The notes: generated from the sequence alone by a model not told the origin. A stretch of DNA of 64,000 nucleotides from Neopestalotiopsis rosae (GCA_023078685.1 JALGAS010000012.1:310001-374000); one strand, 5' to 3'. Positions 35,460 through 48,300 are shown, counted from the stretch's first letter. Numbers and translations: made by a program.

Positions 35460-36235
35460 TTAGACGAGAGCCAGCTTGGTGGCGGCAATGTCGAGAGCAT
35501 CAACATCGGCAGTCAGGCGGCAGTAGGCCTTCTTGCTACCGTCCGGGCTGAGAAACATGTCAGTATACAGACTATCATACAGACTCAGAAAAGAGAAACC
35601 TACCGGACGAGGGTGTTGATCTTCTGGGTGTCAATGTCGTAGAGCTTCTTAAGGGCACCCTTGATCTGAGCCTTGTTGGCCTTGATGTCGACAATGAAGA
35701 CGAGAGTGTTGTTCTCCTCAATCTTCTTCATGGCGCTCTCGGTGTTGAGAGGGTGGATGATGATCTTGTGCTCGTCCAGGCGGGGCTCGTGGTTGATGGA
35801 CTTGCGGTGGTACTTGGGAGCGCGCGACAGCTGGAGGGTCTTGGGGCGGTGGAAGGTGGTCGACAGTCTGACCTTGCGCTTGGTCTGGCTGTGGGCGCCC
35901 TTGAGGACGGCCTTGGCGGCGGCGCTGGCCTTCTTGTTGCCCTTGGGAGCTATTAAGTGGGCATATTAATCAGCAATCGCTCTTTTTGAAAAAAGAACTC
36001 GCAATAATCTGCTGCAGCTGCTGTATGCATCATCGAGTCCACCACGGAGTAAAGGTGGACGACTCAGCAATCGCCCTCCATTTTTCAGGAGGACTCGCAA
36101 AAATCTGCTACAGCTGATGGTTGTATCGCCGGGTCTGCCTTCATGGCAGGCAGTCGACTTGCAGAGTGCTCATGTCGTAGAAGAGCATGGCGAGATGGAA
36201 ATATCGATTCACGTACCCTTGGTGTTGGGAGCCAT
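35460..36235 (-). CDS. RPL25: 60S ribosomal protein uL23 (L25)
   Basis: Three exons, 36235-36217 (19 nt), 35949-35604 and 35547-35460, giving 150 aa, the family length. Intron 1 is 267 nt with donor GTACGT and acceptor AATAG; intron 2 is 56 nt with GTAGGT and CTCAG. The protein begins MAPNTKAPKGNKK, has a Lys/Ala-rich N-terminal tail, then [19 protein letters not shown], the conserved core [20 protein letters not shown] with [11 protein letters not shown], and ends [19 protein letters not shown] plus a short tail. uL23 sits beside the peptide exit tunnel and docks SRP and other nascent-chain factors. The first exon ends after one base of codon 7, the early-intron layout common in fungal ribosomal protein genes. 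It is divergent from BMT2 across 380 bases. Intron 1 carries a structured tandem repeat (separate entry). Confidence 0.94.
35971..36119 (-). repeat. Diverged tandem repeat with conserved hairpin in uL23 intron 1
   Basis: Two copies about 54 nt long start at 35971 and 36065 (period 94). Read on the + strand each begins CAGCAATCGC, then a hairpin, then ACTCGCAAWAATCTGCTRCAGCTG. The hairpin is TCTTTT/AAAAGA (35981-35996) in copy 1 and CCTCC/GGAGG (36075-36092) in copy 2: pairing is kept although the paired bases differ. On the transcribed minus strand CTGA occurs in both copies (D-box-like) and ATGATG lies 5' of one, so an intronic snoRNA is possible, but the boxes are imperfect. No known family is claimed. 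Confidence 0.6.
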
Positions 36236-36615
36236 TTCGTCGGTATTGGCAGGCGGAATTGTCGCTGTGGGATGGGTTGGTTAGTTGTCGCGATGGGCTC
36301 TTCGTCCTTCAAAGAGAGAAAAAAAGTTCGAGACTTTTTGGTGGTTTGACGATTAGTGGGCTAGGGTTTCCGCAATTGGTGGTCTGTGCATAGAGAAGTC
36401 GGGTCGGAATTTAGAATAACCCGGATATTTGCACAGTGTCTCGTGCAATATCATGAAATCCAACACTGTCTAGCACGAAATTTGCTTGGGCAAGACCGCT
36501 TCTGCTCATTCAATTAAATGCAACTGCAACACAAAATCCGCTTTGGACATCTTGACTCTTGATATTCAACTTGTTCAGCTGCCCATAACATGAGTTGACC
36601 TGAAAAAATTGAGAT
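36236..36615. promoter_or_regulatory. Shared divergent promoter of uL23 and BMT2
   Basis: The 380 bases between the two start codons must serve both genes. They contain TAGGGTTT at 36362-36369, a telomere-repeat-like box of the kind bound by Tbf1-type factors in fungal ribosomal protein promoters, and the inverted pair TCGTGC/GCACGA near 36446-36479. Both genes make ribosome components or modify them, so co-regulation is plausible. Confidence 0.45.
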
Positions 36616-37503
36616 ATGGCAGTCAAAAAGAAGCGAGTTACCAAGAGCCTGGCTCACGGGCGACCGCCGACTCTGCAAAAACCAAAGTCGATATCGCGGC
36701 AAGCGACAAAGGCATTGATCAATGCCCACCATGTCTTGGAGAAAAGAAAGGCACAGGCTATCGCTAAGGGTGATGCGGCGCAGCAAGTCGCAATCGACAA
36801 GGAAATCGAGGCTCTGGGAGGCATCGAAAAGTACCAGCAGGCAAGTCTGCAGGGGCAACGAAACGACCGAGGAGGTGACAGCTCAAGAGTTCTCATGGAA
36901 TGGCTCAAGCCAGTCCATCCTGCTCTGAAAGAGGCTGCTCAAGGCAGTGTATTACGTCCCTTTCGCATGTTGGAGGTGGGTGCCCTGAGCATCACCAACG
37001 AGTGCTCCAAAAGTCGATTCTTTTCCATGCAACGAATCGACTTGAACAGTCAAGGGGAAGGAATCACGCAGCAAGATTTCATGGAGAGGCCTCTTCCGAA
37101 AGACGATTCGGAACGATTTGACATCATCAGCTTGTCATTGGTTTTGAACTTTGTCCCCGACGCCCGGGTGCGAGGTGATATGCTGCTGAGGACATTGGAC
37201 TTTCTCGTCCAGCCAGGCAGCAATGCTGGACCGGAGCTAGAAAAGTTCTTTCCCAGTCTGTTTCTTGTTCTTCCCGCTCCATGTGTGACAAACTCGCGTT
37301 ACATGGACGAGAGCCGACTCGAGGCCATCATGACCTCCATTGGCTACATCAAGACAGAGTACAAGCTTACTCAGAAATTGGTCTATTATCTCTGGACAAG
37401 GACAAACAATACTGCTTCTCGAGCCAAATTTGCCAAAACTCAGGTTCGAACTGGAGGTACAAGGAACAATTTTGCCGTCCTGCTCAATGGTCCACCAGGA
37501 TGA
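36616..37503 (+). CDS. BMT2: 25S rRNA adenine-N1 methyltransferase Bmt2
   Basis: Intronless, 295 aa. The N-terminus is basic (MAVKKKRVTKSLAHGRPP), as expected of a nucleolar protein, followed by a helical region with NAHHVLEKRKAQAIA. The SAM-binding Rossmann-like part has the Bmt2 signature MLEVGALSITNECSKS near residues 118-133, ERPLPKDDSERFDIISLSLVLNFVPD near 157-182 (key residues ERFD..SLSLVLNFV), and LPAPCVTNSRYMDE near 217-230. The enzyme places m1A in domain IV of 25S rRNA during 60S assembly in the nucleolus. Length and motif order fit the family. The gene shares a 380-base promoter with uL23. Confidence 0.92.
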   Translation: MAVKKKRVTKSLAHGRPPTLQKPKSISRQATKALINAHHVLEKRKAQAIAKGDAAQQVAIDKEIEALGGIEKYQQASLQGQRNDRGGDSSRVLMEWLKPVHPALKEAAQGSVLRPFRMLEVGALSITNECSKSRFFSMQRIDLNSQGEGITQQDFMERPLPKDDSERFDIISLSLVLNFVPDARVRGDMLLRTLDFLVQPGSNAGPELEKFFPSLFLVLPAPCVTNSRYMDESRLEAIMTSIGYIKTEYKLTQKLVYYLWTRTNNTASRAKFAKTQVRTGGTRNNFAVLLNGPPG

Positions 37504-40500
37504 GCTTCGAGAGTATCATCAGTCACGCGACCATCCTCAACGATATACCTTGATTGCCCGGGAATCATAAACGGATCAACAAGGCTTCTATCAATTGGCC
37601 ATTCAACCGCGACTATGTGTCAACTCATTTTCGTCAAGAATTTCTCAAACACCTATCTCAGAGGGTTACACTGCAGTCAAATGCCGTCGATTACGAAATT
37701 GCTTCGTAGCCAGATCTCGATGTGTCCATTTGCGGATTTGGAGACGATACGGGAGCTGTCCAAGCTGAGAACCCATCAAGATCGATGGTACGTACGCTCC
37801 AACGCACGCATTCTGAAGGATCGTCAGTCATCTGAGTGACCCCGCTACCCCAACGGATTGGCCTGTGTGGATTGCCAACAGTAGTCTCCAGTTTTGGTCA
37901 GACGACGGCTCCCGTGCGGAGAAGCACTCGCTCTCATAGCCTCCTTGGATGTGATGAATCTAGTTCTGCAAAAGACTGGTGTTTGCCGATTGGGGGTTTA
38001 TCTGCAGATCATATGGTGTCGTTTAAACGCCACAACCAATGAGTGTTCATCCTAATATCTCAACTCCACCCAAAGAAGCAGTCGTGAGGGGTGGCGATGA
38101 TCACTATTGCTTCAGTTTGAGGACCAATTAGGACAGTGTCGGTTGTATAGCTCTTACTGACGAGCACTCTGACCATTCCATCACATCACGCCAAGCACGA
38201 GTCATTGGTGGGCAAGCTGTTGGGCCAATGTTTCCATTGGCTGTCGTTTTATGCTATCCCGCATTGTGCTTCTCTCGAGAGACGCCGTTGCATATTTTTG
38301 CGACGCCAAAGAGGTACCTAAGACACTGCCGTCAAATACTTGTTGTCGCCGGTGCCATTGCTATGCAAAGGTTGGCGCCCAGGGAAATGAGGACACGATC
38401 ATAGTCTTACCTCATAGCTCTCTGCATTCGAGCCTCTATACCAATAAGACTGGCTTACCTATTCCCTAGCTACCTTAACGTATATGTATAGTATTGGCAG
38501 AACTTGTCGTGTTTATTGCCTCCTCACGGCACTTCTCTTTGCATAATACTGCTCGAAGCATGTTTCCCAATCGGATGAGCACAAAAGAAGCCCGGGTTAG
38601 ATGCCGAACCCCACGAATGGAACTCGATACGAGTCACGTAATCACCTTGATGAGCTTTCGTTTATTGACAGGATACTCTGCTTGATTATCACTCCACTAT
38701 GATTGCATATCGCGTGCCTTTCTATCCGGAGGGGCGACCACTTCACACCAAACAGCCCACCAAGCCACCAAGCCGTTGTGTGAGAGGGGTTCCCGTCAGC
38801 AATCGAGAAACATGTGCAGGTAGTCAGGTACCGCATTCATCGGTTTTTTTCTTCAGCCAACTTGGTACATACATACACTTTTACCATACGTATAGTTTTA
38901 GTTCAACACAGGGTCCAACTATTCAGCCCCTCATTTTATCCCCCTTAGCCCCCTTCTTCCCCCTCTTCCTAAGACACAATGACGCCAAATAGACCAAAGT
39001 CTAGAACTTCACCAAATCCCCCCACACAAGGCCCAGAGAAGCTTTGAGAGGCTAACTGAGAGCACGGCAAAAGACGAATTGACAAGAACCCCTCAGCCCT
39101 CACGAGACGGGCCCCACGGAATTGCGTGGTTATGGGAAATGTACACGCGTTGACGTTTTGGAAAAAAGACGGGCCCCGTATTGCCTGGGAACAAAGCCGT
39201 ATCGTGTGTGGTAGTGAAACGTTATCACAGAGATTGGCCCCGTCCTTTCCGAAAGGTCGTCTGGATAGTTCCAAAGTCAATCACCCCTTGATAGGGCCCT
39301 TTTGGCCGTAAAGAGTGATCAGCAAGCCTGCAGAAATGTTGTACACAGTAGGGGTTTTTCTTGAACAAGTCTCTTCTTGTTACCAGAGTGACGATCTCGA
39401 GCTACGGAGCGAAGAATATCTACTTGTTCAGGCGAGGGTCATATGTAGCAACAACTTATCTCTTGCCATCTCGATTTCCCAAGATTGCCGCTGAAACGAG
39501 GCTTTCAAGCTCTACGACGAGAGATCGAGGTTTTCCCTTATCCTGCAGCAGCGGTTGATCTTTTTGACACGAGGGCATATGCAACCCGCAACTGCTCATC
39601 TTAATTTCTACATCACGTTCATCATGTTTTATCTGAGCAAGCAAAAAAGAAGCAAATCGTCCTCATTTCCCCAGATTTGCCCATGTACCCCAGATTTTAG
39701 GTTTCCACTAATGGTCTTGGGTGTGGGTTGGTCTAAGCTGTTATCAAGGGCACTCGAGCCAGTCAAGCCAGTTTCTGTATCTCCTCCGTGTAGTGTATAC
39801 TCTTTGAAGCGACCGTTTTGACACTAGACTTGTGTTGCCCTCTTATCTGGTTCAACTGAACTTGTGGACGAGACGGACTGCGAGGGACTCTGTTCCTACT
39901 GGCTGCTGGCATCACTATATTCGAACTAGGTGGTTGGCGGGCTATCTCATCTCGAGGGGCAACTGTCGAAAGAGGTTGGCTACTGGGTGTGTTCCGCCCA
40001 ATCATGTATGTCTCAGGCACTTTGCTTGCTCGAGTCAGACAAGAGAATTTTTCTTTTTTTGCTTTTTCTTTAATGTGCTATTTCTCGCATATACCCAAAA
40101 ACTCTAATCTTGTGTTACTTATGTGTTCGTGTGCGTCTACCTTGGTACATTACATGCCGGGACGGCAATTCGTTAGAGTGAGAAGGAAAGAAAACACTGT
40201 GCGTCGAAACACGCGAACGGCGCAAGCTGCATGCCTTGATAAACCCTACGCGATACCTACCATGTACAGTCTTGTAGGGCACTCCACTCAGGATATGGAA
40301 TGAGAGTTTTCCTTTTACGGCCCGAGCAAGTTTAGGCGAATGGGAAGCGTTACATCGCATATAATTCGGACGCTTGAATTGCTTATTGGTTTACGTGGGG
40401 GATATTTCCCAGGCGGACACGAGTCTGATGATGTGTGGCCACCCCTCCTCCCGTAGTCTGGGCCGTAATATCACGTAGTTGTGCATGGATTATGACTTCA

Positions 40501-40745
40501 AGCGACACAACAGTCAGACTTATACTGGTTTATGGTCACACTCTAGAGATTTTGACTTTTGCCCGGTAGCTGTAAATAGGATTGTTCTTTTTTATCTATT
40601 CCAGGGCCAACATTCAACATGTGATGTTTGGGAAATTCGTATACGGGTCAGTCTCCCAGCCCTCTTCATTTCTCCAGTCCTTTGCAATATCGGTGGAACG
40701 GGACACAGTAAGTAGCTAGATACTCTAGGAATGCATAGTGATGCT
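37504..40745. other. 3.2 kb convergent intergenic region
   Basis: Lies between the 3' ends of BMT2 and UTR4. At 37510-38040 several frames read protein-like for 30-40 codons between stops (for example a stretch with TDWPVWIANSSLQFW), so a very decayed gene may be present, but no family is recognisable. The remainder is AT-rich with no supportable gene, RNA or repeat. Confidence 0.4.
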
Positions 40746-42361
40746 CTACTCTGTAGCTTCTGGAGTTTCCTTGGCCTCCTCCGTAGTCTTGGGCGTAGGC
40801 GGTGCGTCTCCGACGGCCTGGGCAAGCAACTTGTCCATGCGAGACGGTTCCTCCTGGCTTTCAGTAGTGTCCTGCTTGGGCTCTGTGGCGCTGGGTGCTG
40901 CTACATCCTTTTCTGCGGCTCTCGCTGTGCTGGGCTCGTCATCCTTTCCAGCAGAGGTGGTCTTGAGACGCTTGGCATCCGGGTTCTCAGCCTCGGGTGC
41001 TTCGGCTGCTGCCACTTGAGCATCGCTGCCCTCGCCTAGCACAGCCTCGTCAGCCGTCCGCTTGCCCAGTGCCTGTAGTCGCTTGATGACGAAATCATCT
41101 TCGATCTCCTGGAATGTCTCCACGACATCATACTTGTCGTAGACCTCTGGGGCTAGTTCTGCGTTGCCAGGGCGCTTCACGATGACGGATCTCATGCCGG
41201 CCTTGATGGCAACTTCCACTTCCTTGACATTGTCACTCAGGAAGAGGAATTGGCCAGGCAGGGCGTCCGGGTGCTTTTTCGCAATGGTTTCATAGCTAGA
41301 CGATTCCGTCTTTGGGCCAGCGTTTATGGTGTCAAACCAATCCGAGATCATCCAGGTCAGATCTGGAGTCTCGGCATTGGTGTGCTTGAAGAGCAGCTTT
41401 TGGGCGGGAACAGATCCTGACGAGTAAATCATCAACTTGACTCCCTTGCCGTGCCACTTTGCAAGCGTTTCGTGCACGTCGGGGAACAGAGGGGCCTTGA
41501 TCTCTCCCGATCGATAACCTTCCTCCCAGAGATAGCCCTGGAGGTTCTTCAAGTAAGAGATCTTGACATCCCGGCTCGCAAGATCAATCACGTGAGCTTG
41601 AAAGGCGTCTTGGTTGTCTCTATACTCGGCAGGAAATAGATCCCGATACTCCTTGAATTTCGGCTCATCCCACTGAGTCTTGACAGTCTCTGGCAATACT
41701 CTCAGCGCATACGGGAACTAGATAGCATGTCAGTTGATTGGGCCAATCATAGTGCAATCATTTTTGGAGTGAGCCTCCAAATCGCCACCGAGGGTCTAGA
41801 ACTTTTGGACACTAGACAGCGATTTGCAAAGCAAGACATTCTGATCAGGATCCCATCAGAGGACGATCCAGATAGGGTGATTTCGGGATCGCCAACTTCG
41901 GGACACTCCCGAGCAGCAGGAAACCCGCAGAGCAACTCTCCATCGTCGTCCAGATGCATCACCGATCGTGATAGGAAAGTGAAAACACGAAAGAAAATTT
42001 TCTTCACCGACTTGACACGAAATGTCGGGAGGATTTGACAATTGGAAGCTGAGAAAATTTTCAAACAAAAATGACAAGAAATCTTACCAAAACATCCCGG
42101 ACGAAACTAATCTCACATATTGTTCCCTCTGGTTAGGTATAGCATTAGCAAGCTTGCACAGACTAATGCAATGCTGCCATGGAAGAAAGGATCATTGTGG
42201 ACTCTCGGGACCAAGGTCAGGCAAGGCAAGGTAAGGGGAGCTTGGGGGAGCTTTGGGAGCTTTAACTGCCGCTGCTTGGGAAGGTAATAGCAAGGAAGCT
42301 TTTTGTTCGGGTACTAACCAATATCGAGGAGAACGACCTGGACAGAGGAAGAGACGGCCAT
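40746..42361 (-). CDS. UTR4: Enolase-phosphatase E1 of methionine salvage
   Basis: Three exons, 42361-42319 (43 nt), 42128-42088 (41 nt) and 41717-40746, with introns of 190 and 370 nt, giving 351 aa. Splicing rebuilds the N-terminus VQVVLLDIEGTICEISFVRD, where Asp13 and Glu15 form the HAD motif DxExT of this family, then VLFPYALRVLPETVKTQW. Later motifs are LMIYSSGSVPAQKLLF, the nucleophile-site Ser block, and FLFLSDNVKEVEVA, the acidic metal-binding block. E1 converts 2,3-diketo-5-methylthiopentyl-1-phosphate to the enediol, a late step of methionine salvage. Standard family members are about 230-250 aa; this one has roughly 100 extra C-terminal residues rich in Ala, Glu, Thr and Lys, with a basic DAKRLK patch, probably disordered. 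The long second intron is unusual for this window but has good sites. Confidence 0.92.
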
Positions 42362-43842
42362 GATTATTTTTGGGGCAATAGGTCCGTTCACGATCTGAGA
42401 TCGCTATGCAATCAATCTTTGGGGAAGTTGGGTTGGCGGGCAAGCAAGGCGGGATGTCCGGGAACCAATGTTAGGCTACCCGTTGGCTGCGGAGCGGTGA
42501 AGTCAGTGATCAGGGCTTTTACTCTATACGCCTATGCCTTACGCCTTGTCTAGGCAAAGTAGGCAGTAGGTAGTGGTTGCTTGGGGGCGGGCGGGTAGGC
42601 GGCCTTTCGGGCGAGCAGCAGACTGTTTGCGTTCGATCCGAGTGAACGGCAGCAGCAGAGAAGAGATTTCTTTCTTTCTTTCCTGTCCCCAAACTTACTA
42701 CAACACACGTACAGGCGACTCCTGGTTGTAAAAAGAGCACGTTGCCAAATCAGAGGCGTCGAATAGGCCACAGGTGGGTTAGGTGTGGCAGGCAAGGTGT
42801 CGTTGAGATGGCGGTCAAGATAGATGAGAGTCTGAAAAGGGCAAGAGGACAGCCCTTTTCGGGTCGAATCGTGGTTGATAGTGCGCGTCCTGCCTTGGGC
42901 TGGGCTTCGGGGAACTCACGTCTCGTCTGTCTTTCTCTTCAGCTCACGTTGACAAGCTGCCGGGGATCACAAAAGACAAGCAGGCACCTGGCACATGGAT
43001 AATGTGCACAAAAGGCAAAAGGTTGGCATGGGCAGCCCCGGCGCCTGCAGCGGTAGTGTATTCTCAATGTCAAATGAATGCATTTGTTGTGGAGACTGAA
43101 ATTTATGCAAATCCGCCTGACACTGCAGCAGGCTAGAAAGGCAGAAGTCTGACAAGCACTTGGCGTATGTACATAGTATGCTTGGGCACTTGTTTATCAG
43201 CCAGCCGCCAGCCCGCCTACGGGTTCCAGATAAAGACAAGTTTCAACTCTGGCTACGAGTCGATTTCATAGTCCCGTGAATTGCAAAATGGATACTTGCC
43301 GGATCTGCATGATGGTGCAGAGTTTTCTACCTCATTACGGCGCAAGACGAGAAATACACCATGTAGGTACCAACCTCGTGAACATGCTGCGACCAGTATA
43401 GCCACCTGCTTGCTCCCGTGGTCAGCAGCATACAGATGCCAGTATCGCAGCCCAAGGCTTTCTTTCTTCTCTCTGGTCATGGAGGTCATCGACCCGCTTG
43501 ACGGCTTACATCGTGCACCTATCCGCCCACTCACATTTCCACTCACACATATCCTTACTCACATCCACCAGTAGACATAATCGATAAGTTACCGACTGCC
43601 GAATGGTCCCGACTATGCAAATACCCACCCGTCTACTGCAGGTGGTTGAGCAAGGACTCTTGAACTTGGCCAAACTTGGCGGAACTTGGACCTCTCCCCC
43701 CCAAGAGCTAGGAGCTCACCCATGCCCATGCCAACTTCTGCTTGCTGTGTGGCAGCCCAAAGGGTGGCAGACATGAATGCAAGCAGGGCAGATGAGGCAG
43801 GCACTGCTCAAATACAGAGGCACGCGATACAGTAAGCAATTC

Positions 43843-43857
43843 CACACACACACACAC
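43843..43857. repeat. (AC)n microsatellite
   Basis: Short run of about seven AC units in the gene desert; useful at most as a marker. Confidence 0.85.
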
Positions 43858-45309
43858 TCTCACACTTTGACCGACTTTCGCAATATTCAGAGTGATACCC
43901 AAAGGTCCGAGGTAGGGAGTATAGTATGTCTGATAAGGCAAGCGTCAACATGAACAATGAGCATGTCGTGATTGCGGAACTGACTATGGCGGGATCTCTA
44001 TTCGCGAGCACGAGCTGCGGGAAGATTGATTTCGGGGCGGGCACGAGTCAGGTTGAGAAGACTATGCGGAACAGCTGAATTGATAAGTACGTTCGGATGA
44101 CTTTTGACTTACCCCATTGATCAACGGTACTATAGAGCACAAGATAAGATAGGTTGATCTCTAGAGTGCCGCCTCAAAAGATAGGTACAGTGTAATAGTA
44201 TATTGCTGATCCAAGTGGAACAATTGATCGCAAGCTGACGATCAGTTCCGCTATCGCAGTCAAGAAAAGAGGTCACGACATTGACTTTTTGCGCCTTGCT
44301 TCTCAAACGACCTCGAGAGGTAAGTATCACTAGTCTAGCCAACGGCTATTATACCTACTATCCCGTCAGACCTCTCATAATCCAAAAGGGTATGGGATGG
44401 GAAACTCGGCAGTGTCCCTGACCACCTTGGCCCTTACGCAAACCTCCCGCGGCGCGAGCCAACATTGGACGGCGCGGCCAATCATGGTCAAAGTCGACCC
44501 CCATAGCAACCAATCTGAGGGCTAGTCGCAGGTGACTACGAGGGATTGGATCAAGGATGGCACACGCATGACGCTCTGAATGCAGTAGAGTAGTATTGCA
44601 TCTGAGGTGCATAGAAGGCTGGTGGAACTCAAGCCAAACACAGGCCTCAAGGCGATCGTCCACTTGGCCTGTATCGTGCTATGGTTGCGTGTTTCTGGAC
44701 TAGATGGGCACTGATAGAGCCCACGATCAACAGACTCATGCAAGCAGCTGGCAGGAAAGCAGCCGGTTCCAGCGACAGCACATCCCAAAGTGGTTCGTTT
44801 TCCTGAAAAGCAAGTGCCATTTAAGTGGTCCGTCTCCTTTTGTTATTGTTGATAAGTGACCAGAAAGAGGGTTGAGAGGGACAACAACGGCCCAGCGGGC
44901 AGCAAGCGCTCGTCGACTGGTTGCACAATGAAAGCCCAACTGCCATCGCAATCTTATTATAGGCAGTAGTATATGTATTCCTACGAGCTTGGCAGGCGTT
45001 GCGATGCCACGATCATACTCACCGCTAGACCAAACTGTAATGCAATTGCAATACTGTTTATACTCCCATTGGCATCTTGTACATGCCGGCAAGGGACATC
45101 CTGTTTCAAGCGGGCAGCATAGGGACGCATGGGAAGTGGTGGGGCCCTTCTTTCGAGCTCAATGCTGCTTTTTTCCCGTCCGTCTCTTCGTTTCAAGCAG
45201 GGCGAAGCGAGTGTAGTGCATGTAGGTGAGAAAAGGGTAGCCCGTTTTAGAGGGCGGGAGTCTCTCCCAGCTTCCCAAGAAGGGTCAAAAGGGTTCATCG
45301 ATCAACAAC

Positions 45310-45324
45310 AACACACACACACAC
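45310..45324. repeat. (AC)n microsatellite
   Basis: Short AC run preceded by CAA triplets in the gene desert, with no link to a gene. Confidence 0.85.
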
Positions 45325-48300
45325 GGCCAGCCGCTCCAACCAGTTCTGCGTCTGATACACAACCAGCATAATAATAAGGGATAATAATGCAGATCTGCGC
45401 AGAGGAAAAAACATCATAGCATAGCATTTTCTACCATCCATAAGAAAAAGGATGTCTCTAGATGTATGCACGTAGCCACCCCCCGAAAGACAAATGACAG
45501 CCAGCAATAAGAGACAAACCACCATCGCACCCATCGGGGACCTCCGGACGAACAGACGTTGAAGGGTCCAGCAAGCAAATCCGGGGAAAGCTTGTTGGTG
45601 GCACCTCTGAAACCTGCGAGAGGTCGTGCACGCACCCAGATTCGCCAGCACTGGAATAGACGGACGCAATAGCTCTACACCCACACACCACTTTTGGGGC
45701 CAAGAATCGAATGCTTCTCTTTTTAGCCGCGCCATGTGAAGTGAGCAGAGTTGAGCGAGCGAGGAAAAAGCAATACCCACTGAGACATGACATGCTAAGA
45801 GGCATGTTTGCGTCAAAAAAGTAATTGCGACATACTAGACAGCATCGGGTGATACTCACGCGATACCGTTGGGTAAGGGGGTCACACGGCAGTGGGCTAA
45901 GGCGGCAGTACACAGTAGAACAAGTCGAGCCAGCGAATACAATTGCGATGCTGCTGTTTTCCCTTCTATTCATTTATGTAATGTTTTTGGCTCGCAAGGT
46001 TGGGGATGAATACATGTTTTCATGCGTTTACCATGTATCGTATACTGTATGGCGGATGCTTGGGGCTGGCACGAATCCACCTCTCTTCTACTCGGGCTGT
46101 GCAAGATTGTAGTACACAGTAAACATACATACACACGTGTTTTCTTTGTTGATCAATCGTCCAGATCGGGATGGAGACAAGTTGGAGAGAGAGTCTGGAA
46201 GGAATGTCGACTGTAAATCAAGCATGCTTTATTAGACAAAACCGAAACTTGGCGAGACGATCACCCTCTGGATTGGCCACAGATGGCATCATCCCGCCCT
46301 ATCGACGTTGCAATCGCAAAACACCAAGGCGGTTGATGCGACAGCCATGACATTATCATTACTGTGTACCCGTAAACAAACTCAATGCAGCACGTTACCC
46401 AAATTGTGTCAGTCACGCCTTCACGATCCTTCTCTCTTGCAACGGGACCTCGATAGGCCTCCGGTCCAAACCGACCGACACCGGCCAGTCCGACTCATAC
46501 TCGAACAGGTGTCCGTATTGTCACCTGGGGATTCTAATCGTTGCACCATCGCCACTGATGACTACTATGCGCTGCGGTACCTGAATCTGGGCTCTGGTTT
46601 CCGCCCGGTTTTGGCGCCACTCTGGCTGGGGCAGCGCCTCGCAAGCTGAGAAATGGATTGGATTGATTAGCGAATTGCTAATTATGAACATCCAGCACGA
46701 GCTCATTGGCAAATTCCATGTTATTTATTGTTGTTTACTGGAGTGGGAAAGCAGCAAAAAGCCTGGGCCTAGCTATGGAGGGTCCCCTAGTACCACCTGT
46801 TTTTAGCAGTCATGCCTCACCATTTTCCCACTGTACCGCGGCTATTACTGTGTACGATGACCTACCACATTGCACCACAGTTCCCATTTCCTGGCCAGTG
46901 GTCGAGGCTCCATTTGCCCCCATTCCAGCCAGCCAGCTTCATTTCGACAGGGTATTCAGCTCGACCTGAGGTCATTCGGGAGTCATTAAGCTAACCGCGA
47001 CCGAGGTGGGCACGCAATTCAATGGAAATCAATTGCACGCATTTCGGAGACAATCGCTACATGCAAGCGATAACGACGAAAAAGTGATTGAATTGCTTCG
47101 AACCAGAATGTCTCTCTTGGAAATGGTGTCCTCTCCTTGCATGTATTAAGATTACACAAAGGCGGTCAAACTGCTTCGACAGCAACAGAGTTGCATACAT
47201 CCTGAACAAGCCATACACGAAGCAGCAGCTGTGCTGTGAAGGATTGAGGGCTGGCGAGATGCAGGTATCAGGAGGGTGCATACGCCTGCAGACCAATAGC
47301 ACCGCCCAGAGCTCTGTTATGAAACCCGAGAAGCTGCCAGAAGGCTCGCGATGGTGCTGGGGCCGTGTGAACAGCCAGATCTGGACACGATGGCTGAATT
47401 CATCCTGAACAAGTCTCGCGTGCACAACCAGAGCAGCAGAAACCAAAGCAGACAAATGACAGAGAACCTACCAGTAGAGCCCAGAACCAAGCCGCGCAGT
47501 TGTGTTTGTACACAGTTTGCTCACTGATAGGTAATTGTAATCAATTACTGGCGCTGCATAAGTCAAGTGACGAAGCGCGTACCCGGTTCCTGCGGCAAGA
47601 CCTGGAAAACCGCCTGTGAATCAGGTACCTCGTACAGTCCAGGTCGGGTCTGCCTTTTGTTTTTCACTACGTGTCTCGATGTCTAGGGGACGACCCGAGG
47701 ACGCTAGACTGGCCAGCCAGTACGAAGCAGTCTGGCGATGTACTTGTCGAGGATAGAGGGCGACGCGCCGATCGGCCTGCTTACTGGCCGCCGCTACCTG
47801 CGAGCCATGTGTCCTCGCAAACCTCGTCGTGCCGGTTGTGCAGCATCTTCGGCGACCCGCCAGCTGATCAGGTACGGGCCAAAGAGGTACTTTGGTGTGG
47901 TGGGGTCGCTGCTCGCCTGCATATCGACTATTTGCACTATTGTATACCGTGCATTGCTTAGCCCTCGTGCCCTTGGGGGTTTATGGACTGGAAGCTTCGA
48001 AAGGGAGTCAACTGAACGGCAGAACGGACGGCCGCCAGAGAACGCTCAGCTCACCACTTGGCCGCCTAGGAGCTTTCAGCGCATTCGTCCCCCGTCGGTC
48101 GAGAGCTCGAGTCCCTTGGCGGCCCTGTAAACAAACCCGCACTGTTTCGAGTGCCCCGAGCCCGCAGGCATTCCTGATAGTAAGAGTACATGTCCAATTG
48201 GTGCAATTAGTCAGTCAAGCCCATGTATCTACTTGATTACGTTTCAACTCCCTCCCGAGCAACATACTGGACATACGCAACACCACTGAGCATGCCTACC

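Noticed and set aside
43801..45330. Possible transposon ends near the AC runs
   Set aside because: No terminal inverted repeats, target duplications or transposase-like frames around them.
45295..45973. Two overlapping frames of about 170 codons on the minus strand
   Set aside because: They occupy the same DNA in two phases, contain no domain and lack splice or start support.
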